Assembly: GCA_009829735.1 (NCBI GenBank) | Contig: CM020619.1 | Coordinates: forward strand, 15,815,816 to 15,879,815 | From: Pyropia yezoensis | Taxonomy: Eukaryota > Rhodophyta > Bangiophyceae > Bangiales > Bangiaceae | Direction of reading: 5' to 3' | Length of the DNA stretch: 64,000 nt | Notes under the pieces: model-generated | What the model was told of the DNA's origin: nothing | What the model saw: only the letters and a program-made list of their open reading frames with translations | Database searches by the model: none | Translations under genes and position numbers: made by a program | In this document: piece after piece, positions 24,281 through 34,100 of the stretch | Numbering within the stretch: position 1 is the stretch's first letter | Layout: each line of letters begins with the position of its first letter

Positions 24281-26286
24281 GATGGCGACCGACCACCCCC
24301 CCGCACTTAAGGGAGGGGGGGGGGTCAGCGGCGACGAGGGGGGGGGGAAGAAGAGGAGGGGAGGACCAAAAAAAAGGGAAAAGAGACAGGGGAAACGCGG
24401 GGGGTCGATGCGCCGGCCGCCGCGTCGGTCAACCCAGGGGGGGGGGGGGGGCGAGCGCGAGCTCCGCGGCGGCACCGTCGGTCGTCCCGGCGGGAGCTCG
24501 AATGGCGGCTACGGGGCACGATGGCCACCGTCGGTGGGCGGCGGCCAATCGCCACCCGGCGACCGGCAAGCGGGGGGAGGGGAAGGGGGGGGAGTTTGGC
24601 CGTCGGCCGTCGGGGAGCGCGGGCGGACCCAACGGGCGACACAGCGCCGCAGCCGTCCACCGGCGTCCGCGGTGGGTGTCTCCGTCCACACCGCCACGAG
24701 GGGAGAGACGGGTGCCGGAGCGAGGGGGGGGGGGGATGGATGCCAAGCAGCCGCAGCGACGGCGGCGACGAGCGGCTGGCTGTCTGCCCGAGGGGGGAGG
24801 GGGCGTCGTGTGGAAGGAGTGGTGGGAGGACCGGGAGCAGGTTGTCGTGGCCGTCGGGTGGGTAGTGTGGAAGGAGGGGGTGGGTGGGATTGAAGGGGGG
24901 AGGGGAGGGGGGGGGGGGGGTGGTTCGTGGGTACTGGCAGTGGGGAAGGGAGGGGGAGGTGGGATGAATGAAGGGCGCCGCGACACCGCCGCCCCGCCCA
25001 CCAGCCCACACGCGCACGTTGTGGCCGCGGGGGGTCCGCCGCAGGCCGGCCGCCGCCCCCACACCCTGATATGCGCCACGCCCCCAGCAGCAGCCGCGGT
25101 CCGTCTGGGTCCCCCCGCCTGTGTGCCGCCGCGGTCGCGCCCCGCCCGCCTGGTGCCCCCCGCCACGCCACCCGCAGCAGCCGTCCTTGCTGCAGCGCGT
25201 ACCAACGTTGAGTGGGAGGGGCGGGGGGGAGAGGGAGGGCCGCCCCGCCCAAAAAACACAAACGGGCGGCGGCCCCCACGCGGGGAGAGAGGGGCGGGGA
25301 CGGCCACGCCACCACCACCCGCCACGCCAGGCACAGTCAACGCGGTGGGCTGCGGCGTGTGGGTGAGCAGCTGGTGACACTGGGGCCAGGGGGGATGGGC
25401 GGGGGGAAGAAAAGGAGGGACTGATGATGGTGGGAGGCAGACGCGAGTGGGTGGGGTAGGTAGGTGGCCGTCGGAGGGGGACGCTCTCCCGCCTCGCAAA
25501 CGGGTGTACTGTGTACCCCGTACGCCCCCGCCCACGCGCGGGGGTGGGGGTGGGGGGGGGTGGCGCCACGGGGAGCCAGGTAAATAGAGGGTGCAAAAGG
25601 GGGGAGAGGGTCACGAACACGGAAGCAGCCAGTCAGTCGCCACTGCCGCCAACACCACCCCCCCCCCCCACCCCCCTCCCCCTCCAATGCCAGGCACGTG
25701 CACCGTCAGGGGGGGTGGGGAAGGGGGGGGCGTGGCCGAGGGCAGTGGCGGCTGGCGCAGACGGCCCAGCACAGGTAGGTGGGGGGGGCGGGGGTCGGTC
25801 GACCTCGCCCCCCCTCCCCGCCCCGCCCGCGACACAGCGCACGTCCAGCCTCGGCAGGAGCAGAAAGAGGGGGGAAGCGGGGGGGGAGAGGCGGAGCAGC
25901 GTGACCTGGCGGTGCGACGCACAGGCTGCGAACCAGCGGGGGGGCGTCGGCGCCACGCGTCGGCCACCCGCGGCGGCTGCCGTTTTTCTTCTCCGCGTCC
26001 CCCCGCGCGCGGTGGCGGGCGTCCGTTTTCCCGCCGCTGCCCGCGGAGGGCGAGGCGCGGGGCGGTCTGCCCGTGGCCGATGCATCGCTGGTGTGTTCTC
26101 TTTCAAAAAAGGCGGGTGCTCAGTTGGAATGCGCGTGATCTGATGGAATTGCTCTTTCCTTTGTCCACCAATGGTCCTTACTCTTGCCTTTCGGTCCCAC
26201 GCGCACCTTGGTGCGAGGCGACGGCGTCCCCCCCTGGCCCCGACCCGCCCACACCCCCCCAACCGCGCCCCGCGCCGCCGCGGCAT
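24281..26286. other. Two-kilobase spacer, no supported gene
   Basis: G- and C-runs alternate, and open frames exist on both strands without any family signature. GTACTGTGTAC occurs at 25505-25515. An AT-richer patch near 26090-26180 precedes the ORC5 stop. I see nothing else. Confidence 0.5.
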
Positions 26287-28149
26287 CTACTCTTGGAAGA
26301 ACATGGCCAGGTCAATGCCCGCGTCGGTGGCAAGCGCCCGCGCGACCGCCCGCCCAGTGCGCACTCGGTAGCGGGGCTCGTCAAGGGCCTCCCCCCCCCC
26401 ACCCTCCCGCGCCATCCACCCGTCTGCGACGAGTGCGCGAAGCCGGCCCAGCAGCCGCGTGTCCACAGCGTACGCGCCCGCAATGCCGCCGCCAGACGAG
26501 TCGGTCGCCCCGGGCGGCGCCGCCGCGTCGTCCCCACCCGCCCCCCTGTCGGCAGCGGCGGCGGCCGCCTCCTCTGCCGCGGCGGCCACCGCGTCGGCGA
26601 CGCGGCTCATGCCGACGAGCGACCGGTACAGGCCGAGGAGGCGCTCCAGGGGCACCGGGTACCGGCGGGAGCGGTCGCCCCCCGGGCCCGTCCCCGCGGT
26701 GCGGGCGCCACCGCGGCGGCGGCCGCCGGCGCCGCCGTGCAGCCGGTGGTCCCGTCGCGGCGCCGTGTGGTAGCCGAGGTACGCGGCGAGCAGCAGCAGC
26801 CGCGCGGGGCCGGGCAGGTCCGTCCACCCGCCCGCGCCGCCCGCGGGGGGGCCCCCGCCAGTCCCCGTGGCGGCGGTGCCCCCCTCCACCTCCACCACCG
26901 CCCCAGACTTGTCCCACGGGATGGCGCCGCCGCCGGCGCCACCATCACCAACCGCTTCCGCGCCACCCCGCCCCCCCCCCGCGGTCACCGTCACGGGGAG
27001 GAGGCGGCGGTAGAGGCCGCCGAGCGCCGACTGGAGGCGCGGCCGAAAGTCCTCAAACAGCCCCACCCCGTCGGTCGCCGGCCGCGAGCCCCGGTGGACG
27101 GGCGCAACGTAGTCGGCCCACAGCTCCCGGATGACGCGCGCCAGCTCCCGCGCGTCCGCGCCGCTCGGCGCCAGCACCGACAGGGTGAGGGTGAGGAAGC
27201 CCTGCCAGAGGGCGCGCTCCCCCTTTTTCAGCGGCCCCACCCCGCCGCCGCCCGTCGCGGCCGGACCAATCATGGCGCTGAGCACGTTGACCAGCTCAGA
27301 CTGCCCATAGGGCGGAAAGAAAATGGTCGTCATGGACGGGACGCCGGGCAAGGGTGGCCCCGACGCCGACGACGCCCAGCCCACCTCGGAGAGGAACACG
27401 ACGGTCAGCGGTCGCCGTCCAGCGGCCGCCGCGCCAAGGTGGCACAGGGTGGCGAGTACCCCCGGCGGGTAGTCGCCATGACGCAGTCGCTCTGCCCGGC
27501 GGATGGCCACCACAAACCGCACCGGCGGCAAGCCATCGTCGCCGCTGCGACCACCGCCGCCACCGCCCGCCCGCCCCCGTTTTCCATGCGCGTTGGGGGT
27601 GGCGTCCCCCCCCCCTTCCCCAGCGCCAAACACGCCCGCCTCCAACCCAGGCGGCACGCCCAGCTCTGGCCGTCCCAGCAGCGCGGCGACCGCCCGCACA
27701 AAAGCCCCCCCATCGGCGGGGGCCCCCGCCCGTGGCGGTCGGGGCCCCCGCCACGCGAGGCCTCGCAGGATGCACCCGTATAGCCGGTCGGGCGTGCCTG
27801 CCGCGACCGCGTCGACACACACCAGGCGGGTGCGAGGGGCGACTGCCGGCGCGGACGTGACAGCGGCGAGGCAGGCGGCCTTGCCAGTGGCGGGCCCCCC
27901 TACCAGTAGCAGGGGGGTGGTGGGCGCGGCGGCCGACAGTCGGAGGGTGGCAAGGAGGGTGGCGAGTTGGGGTTCCCGATGGGGGAGCTTTGCGGAGAGG
28001 GCGGGGAGGGTGGCGGCAAAGGTGGCTGGAGATTGGGGGGGGGGGAGGGGGGCGCCCGCCCGCCGGGGGAGCGGCGCTGCCGCCGGGGGAGCGGCGGCGC
28101 GGAGGCGGTCAACGAAGACGGAGAGCCGTAGTGGGGCAGACGGGGCCAT
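26287..28149 (-). CDS. ORC5: Origin recognition complex subunit 5
   Basis: AAA+-like subunit of the six-part complex that marks replication origins. Intronless, 620 residues against about 435 in human; the excess is Gly/Ala/Arg inserts. It matches ORC5 along its length: KLPHREPQLATLLATL, a P-loop region at 84-91, RRAERLRHGDYPPGVLATL, TVVFLSEVGW, FFPPYGQSELVNVLS, RVIRELWADY, then the ORC5 C-terminal block with ARLLLLAAYLGYHTAP, YPVPLERLLGLYRSLV and RYRVRTGRAVARALA. Oddly, Walker A reads GGPATGKA, with Ala91 where Ser or Thr is needed, and the Walker B region reads VVAIRRAERL without the usual acidic residue, so ATP binding looks lost or weak. The start was chosen at ATG 28149, where the family-like sequence begins; a longer frame exists upstream but is T- and C-rich. 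Confidence 0.93.
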   Translation of the reverse strand: MAPSAPLRLSVFVDRLRAAAPPAAAPLPRRAGAPLPPPQSPATFAATLPALSAKLPHREPQLATLLATLRLSAAAPTTPLLLVGGPATGKAACLAAVTSAPAVAPRTRLVCVDAVAAGTPDRLYGCILRGLAWRGPRPPRAGAPADGGAFVRAVAALLGRPELGVPPGLEAGVFGAGEGGGDATPNAHGKRGRAGGGGGGRSGDDGLPPVRFVVAIRRAERLRHGDYPPGVLATLCHLGAAAAGRRPLTVVFLSEVGWASSASGPPLPGVPSMTTIFFPPYGQSELVNVLSAMIGPAATGGGGVGPLKKGERALWQGFLTLTLSVLAPSGADARELARVIRELWADYVAPVHRGSRPATDGVGLFEDFRPRLQSALGGLYRRLLPVTVTAGGGRGGAEAVGDGGAGGGAIPWDKSGAVVEVEGGTAATGTGGGPPAGGAGGWTDLPGPARLLLLAAYLGYHTAPRRDHRLHGGAGGRRRGGARTAGTGPGGDRSRRYPVPLERLLGLYRSLVGMSRVADAVAAAAEEAAAAAADRGAGGDDAAAPPGATDSSGGGIAGAYAVDTRLLGRLRALVADGWMAREGGGGEALDEPRYRVRTGRAVARALATDAGIDLAMFFQE

Positions 28150-28670
28150 CACGAATTGGGGGGGACGGAATGGGAGGAAGATGGGGGCGGAAGAAAAAAG
28201 GGAGACGCCCAGAATCAGAAAGAGGCAAGGGCAGGGGTGGTCAAGAACGAGCGCAAGGTGGAAGGAGGACGCGGACGTGCACCCAATGGGCGGGAGGCCG
28301 CACACGCGTGCAAAAGCGACGAGCTGAAGGCGGTCGGCGTACCCGACAAGGTCGAGGTGAAGTCGTCTGCTCTGCCCTTGCGCGCGAAGGTGTCGAGGTG
28401 TGAAGCCCGGATGGTCGGAGCCTGTTTAAGTACACTTAATATGAGCATACTCCCAGATGAACTAAAAATCGACACTGGTGGGTAATTGTACGTAAATTCG
28501 TAAGTGTATCAATATAGCCCCCAGCACGGCGCAAAGGGGGCTGAGAGCGAAGCTTTTTCAGAGGAGCGCCAAAATACATCCAGTATTCGAGGAGAAAAAT
28601 TGGCAGTACTGAGCCTGCGGGAACAGCCCGCTCTAAATACATATAATTAGCGGCCACGTGTATTCCTACC
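28150..28670. other. Spacer upstream of ORC5
   Basis: G-rich near ORC5, then AT-rich at about 28420-28660 (TTAAGTACACTTAATATGAG, GTACGTAAATTCGTAAG). Likely the ORC5 promoter. No gene seen. Confidence 0.45.
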
Positions 28671-29423
28671 GATTGTGTCCATGACCTGCGCCGCCGGCCT
28701 CATCCGCCCTCGCCGCGACGACGCCCCGCCGCCACCGTCTGTGCCGCGCGCCTTTCTCGTCGCGGCCGGCGCCCTTGTCCGCCACTGTTGGCGCCGCCCG
28801 CCTCGCTCGCGGCCGCTTCCATGCGCCGCCACCGTCGGTGCCCCCCGCCACCACTGTCGCTGGCGCCTGTCCCTGCCGTCACCCCTGGTGGGGCCCGTCC
28901 CCCCCGTCACTGCCCTCTCCCTCGGCCGTCACCGTTGGTGTCGCCCGCGTCCCCCGTCGCAGGTCTCTCCCTCGGCCGTCACCGTTGGTGCAGCTGGCCT
29001 CCCCCGTCGCTCCCCCCGCCCTCGGCCATCATCGTCGGTGCCGCCCGCCTCTCCCGTCGCTGCCCCCCTCCGTCGGCCGTCACTGTTGGTGCCGCCCGCC
29101 TCCTCCTTCTTCGCCCCCTCCCTCGGTCGTCATCGTCGGTGCCGCGTGCCTCCTCCGTCGCTGCCCTCTCCCCCGGGCCGCCATCATTGCTGCCACCCGC
29201 CTCTTCTGTCGCCTCCCCCTCCCTCGGCCGCCATCATTGTTCCTGCGCGTCTCCTTTGTCGCGTCCGCCTCCCTCGGTCACCACCGCTCGTGCGGCGTTT
29301 CTCCCCCGTCGCCCTCGCCTCCCTCTGCTGCCACCGCCGGCGGCTCTCACCTTGTCGGTGACGCTCACCTCCCTCCGCTGCGCGTCGGCATCGATGCTGA
29401 CGTCGTCGCTGGGCGTCGCGGCC
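28671..29423. repeat. 50-bp minisatellite, about 15 diverged copies
   Basis: The landmark CTCGGCCGTC recurs, with drift, at 28921, 28971, 29021, 29072, 29122, 29173, 29223, 29273, 29323 and 29373, so the period is 50 bp (occasionally 51). Earlier copies can be followed back in 50-bp steps to about 28671. The unit reads roughly CTCGGCCGTCACCGTTGGTG, then CCGCCCGCCTCCCCCGTCGC, then a short C/T-rich end. Because 50 is not a multiple of three, all three plus-strand frames give similar repeated Pro/Arg/Ser peptides. That speaks for a non-coding satellite, not a repeat protein. Confidence 0.9.
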
Positions 29424-31177
29424 GCCGTGGCCGGCGCCCATACGACTGGAGGCATCTCTTCCCTCTCGCGGACGGTCCTTGCCCCCCCAGTGCGTGGTCC
29501 TACTATTTATCGACACGCGCGCGCACGTTTATTCCCCGCTCTCGATCATGCATAAACCCTCAAATAAAAGCAATCAAAGCACAACACCCGCACATGACCA
29601 CCTCAGAGGCGGCAGGACGATACGTTAGTGGAGGACGCCGGAAGCGTCGATGGGACCGCCTCCTCGCCCATGCCACCCTCCTCAACCTCGTCCTCACCCA
29701 TCCGCCCGTCCACACCCCCGACGCCCAGGGCGAAGAGAAGGGAGGCAGACGCCACAAGCGAAAGGTCCGCGGCTGAGGGAGGTGATGGGCTGCGGGGGGT
29801 GGTGGTGAAGGACTGCGGGGGGGATGGTGTGGGTACATGACACAAACAGCGCCAACCCACGCCGCGTGCTGCGCGGCACCGCATGTGCACAAGTGCACTG
29901 AGGTGCGTGGGAGCGCTCGGCAAGAGGGGCCGCAGAACACTCAAGGAGGGGCGTCCGGAGCACCAGCACCCTGGCTCTGCCCGAGTTGTGGGAGGGGGGG
30001 GGACCAGCCCTGGCACTCCGGCGCAGAGGGGGCCGCGGGCGCCCTTTCGTGGGCCCACGGGCGTGGAACATGCCTGCGCCCAAACTGTGCGAGGAGGGGG
30101 GCCCCGCCGCGTTGGGACTGGTGGGGGCGGCCTCAGAACGTGGTGCTCGCGCGGGGAGCCATGCCGAGATTCCACATGAGGCTGCCGCGCCTCGCCACAC
30201 CAAGATTCCACATACGCGGATGTGCGTGCTCCAGCAACAGTACTTTTCAAGAAAGACCGAGGAAATTGCAAGTACTTGCTTGGTGAACGGCAAACTTCGA
30301 ACGACGTTCGCCGTCTATTCGCCGTCCAATCATGTCGCAGCGCCGGAGAACGTGCGGCTCAGAGCTATTCAAGCTTCCCGTGCCCGACCCTCCAATTGAC
30401 CAATCAGCGCCCCTATTGACGTCAAGCTGAGGGCGACTGTGAGCCACGAATCGACGTTAAGGGTGTCCATCTCGTATAGTAGCTTCGCTAACAATTTGAA
30501 TTACAACTGTGACCTTGGACGTCTTGATCGTTGTCTAGATCGAACCGACGCACTCTCCGCAAGTGCGAACGAGGCCGTCCCTCTCCAAGAGAGTCCCTCG
30601 CGGACCTGCAAGACTGCACTGTGAGGTCCCTCGCTGCCACTGCCGAAGCGAGCATTCGTCGGGGCACCCGTACCACTGCGCGACAGCATGACACGGCCAG
30701 GCTTTTCGCGGCAGCGGTGGCCAACGAAGAACAAAATGGCGCGGGGCGGATCAGTTAGAAAAAAAAAAAGAGGAGCGGAGGCAGCGAGAACAATGGGCAG
30801 GGGCGACCCACACCATGCGGAGCGAAAAAGCGGATGAATACAAAAGACGCACTCCCTCCCTCCACTCACATTCCCCTCCTCCGTCCTCCTACTCCTGTCC
30901 CTCTCGGCGGGGGTGGCAAAAAGATAGGACCCCCCCAAAAAGCGACACGGCACAAGCGGCGTGTGGGTGAGCCGCAGCGGCCAGCGGCGACCCTGGCGGG
31001 GCACATCCAAAAAAAGAGCGTTGGGCGCCAGGGGGGGGGACAGGGGAGAAGGCATGCACAGCCACAGGGCCGACGATGGCGCCATGGCCCCTTGCGCCTC
31101 CCCAACCCCAACCCACCCGCCCTTGCCTGCCGTAGCCTGACCTGCCTGGCATAGGTCAGGGTGAGACCCAGCTGGGG
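29424..31177. other. Spacer between minisatellite and C2H2 gene
   Basis: No supported gene. The part at about 30210-30750 is distinctly lower in G+C and contains a CCAAT near 30395. A short imperfect direct repeat (GAGATTCCACAT / AAGATTCCACAT) lies at about 30160-30220. The last 350 bp are probably the 3' region of the C2H2 gene. Confidence 0.45.
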
Positions 31178-34100
31178 TCACCGTCCTCGTCCCGTCGGGG
31201 GAGGGGGCGTCGCTGACGCGGTGCGGCGGCCCCCGCCTCGCCCCCCGGAGGGTCCCCCGCCCCGGTGCCACGGCCGCGGCGGCGCCGAAGAGGCCGGCGC
31301 CGACGGTGAGCGGTCATCGGCCGGCGGCGGCGAGCGGCCACGCGACGGGCCACCGCCGCCACTGCCGCTGCCGTGGCCTTGTGGCGGCCGTGGGGGTGAC
31401 GGCGACGGGGAGCGGCGGCGGCCCCCGGCGGCGGCAGGCGGCGGCTGCCGCACAAAGGGCGGCGCGGCCCACCGTGAATCGCCGGCGCGGGGCTGGTCGT
31501 CCGCCCCGACGGCGGCGGCCGCGCCAGGAGCCCTCCCCCTCCGGCCCCCCCCGACAGGGGACGCACCCGCCCCACGTCCGACGGGTGGGGATGACGGCGG
31601 CACCGAGGAGGAGGCTGTGGTGGCGGGGGAGGCGGGCGCGACGGGTGGCCGGCGCCGCGGCAGCAGGGGCAGCGGGCTGGGGCTAGGCGGCGACGCGGGA
31701 CGATGGCCGCCGCCGACGACGCGGTACTCCCGAACGCCGCCACCGCTGCCGCCGCCGCCGCCGCCGCCGCCGCCGCTGCCACTGCCGCCGCGGCCACGGT
31801 CGCCGCCCACCCCTGGCGGCGTGGACCTGCGGAAGTCCACGATACGGGGGCCGCCCAGGGCGTCCACGGGATGAGGCACGCCACCGCCCGCCGGGCGCGG
31901 GCGGAGGGGAGGCCCCACGGGACTGGCGCCGGCGGGGCCGCCGACACTGCCGAGGCCACCGACGCCCTCGCCGACGTGGCGTGGGCGCCCCAGCGGCAAC
32001 GCGCCCCCCGCACTACGCACTCCACCTTGTACGGCCGCCGCCGCCGCCAGAGGCGCCTCCCTCGACGCCCCCCCCCCCGAGAATACCGGTGCCGGCACCG
32101 GCGCCGCCGGTGGCACCGCCGGTGACACAGCCGACGCGCGCGGCGGCGACTGGCGGTGCACCCGCTCCACGTGGCGCATCATGTTGGTTTTCTGCGCAAA
32201 CCGCTGGTGGCACCGCGGGCACACAAACGCGCGGACGCGGTCGTGGACGGACGCGGTGTGGCGCTTGAGGTCAAACTTGCGGCCAAACGGGACGCCACAC
32301 TGGTCGCACTGGAACGGCTCTGACTGCAGGGGGTAACCGGGGAGGTGGGCAAGAGGTGGCCAGTAAGAGCAAGAAAACAACGGAAACATGAGCATCGCAG
32401 TCGCAACGAACGCGCGCAGCAACGGCAAGGACAAGCAAAAAAAGTTAGCCACCGCCAAAGCAAGCATCAGGTCCGTCTGCATCCGTAACCATGGACAGCC
32501 ACCCGCGACCATCGACGACCAAGCGCCACGCCTCGCGACACACCTCACGAGGACTCCGCAGCACCCTGGCAAAAAAAAAAAAAAACATACCTTAAGGTGC
32601 ACTTGGCGCGTGTGCTCCTGCAGGTCGTACCGCCGCTTGAACGCCTGGGTGCATTGGCCACATGTAAACTTGCGGCCACCCGACCCGTCTGAAGACCCCG
32701 CCCCCGCGCCCGTCGCCGCCCCGCCGTGCGCCAGGCGCATATGCCGCGCCAGCGACGCGCCGGGAGACAGCACCATCCCACACACGGTGCAGCGGCCGGC
32801 GGCGGTCGCCGCCGCCACCACCGCCGCCCCGGCAGCTGTGGACGGGATCCCGCGGGTGTCCCCAACGCCGCTGACACGGCCTCCCCTGCCAAGCACCGCC
32901 GCGCCTCGAACACCCATCGGGCCACCAGCGTAGGCCACTCGGCCACCGACGACATGCCGGTCCACGTCGGCCTCAACGTCCGACACGTTCGGCCGCGACG
33001 AGGAGGGAGCAGGGGCGCCGATGCCCCCCGCGCCCGGTGAGTAAGCCCGCCCGCCGCCGCCGCCGCCGCCGCCCCCGTGCTGCACAAACGCGACGCCGCC
33101 AATGGCGGCGGGTCGGCCGCCCGCCCCCGGCGCACCCATCCCACTGCCGGGTACCACGTACCGACCGCCCGGCGGAGGCGGCTGCAGCAGCGGAGGTAGC
33201 GGCTGGTCCCGCGCCTCGGCGGGCCCACCCGGCGGGGCCTGCAGCCCATACCCCGGCGGCGCGTACGCCGCCTCCCCGTACGCGTCGCCGCCTTGGCCGC
33301 CCATGACTGCCCGGGGTGGCGGCAGGGATGGCAGAGGCGACAGCGCCCGGCGGTCCACTCCCCCCATTGGGTGGTACATCGGCTCGGTGCCTGGGGGCTG
33401 CGGCGGGCGTGAGCCGCGCCCTCCCCCATATGGGTGCACGTAGTGGGGCCCCGAAGAGTGGGGATAGGCATCTACCTCTGAAGCTCCTAGGCTGCCACGG
33501 CCGACGACCGCCTCGGGCGCGCTCAGACGGCGGCGGCTGAGGTGGCGCAGTCGGCTGCGTTCGTCAGGGTCTACATCCTCTTCGTCTGGCGCAGACTCCA
33601 TGGGTCTTTCATAGTAGACGCCGCCGCCTCTGCCACTGTCGGGCGTGTAGGGCGGCGGCTCTTGTGGATGGCGCGCGTACTCGGGGCGGGGGGTGGGGGT
33701 GGGGGCGGCCGCGTCGGCAGCGGCGGAGCCCATCACAATATCCCAGTGACGCTTGCGGGCGGGGACTAAGCAAGGGCATTCGAACGGGAGAGAAACCGCA
33801 GAGGCCAGAGCGACGCACGGAAGCGGGCATCCACCCAAAATAACAGCACACGAGAGTCAGCCAGCAAACACCCAGTCGCCACGGTTAGTCGGAAATCCAC
33901 AGGCCAAGCCAGGCCAGACTGACAGAATCCATGACAGGGACCCAGTCGGCCTTCCTTCCATCTCCACCGCCGCTTCACCAGCGCCTCCCCTCCATCTCCC
34001 CACCGCCACCCCCCTCCCCGCCTTGCACTGCGCACCCAACCTCCCCGGGAGCGCCCTTCATAAACGTACCTGGCAATCCACCCCCCGCCCCCGCCTCCCC

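Noticed and set aside
25591-27783. Long plus-strand open frame opposite ORC5
   Set aside because: It lies mostly antisense to a clearly identified gene and encodes only Arg/Pro/Ala; it is a mirror effect of G/C third positions.
28671-29423. CRISPR array
   Set aside because: The units are contiguous and diverged with no conserved repeat plus unique spacer pattern, and the genome is eukaryotic.
28675-29555. Repeat protein read through the minisatellite
   Set aside because: The 50-bp period is not a multiple of three and all frames look alike, so the peptide repeat is a by-product.
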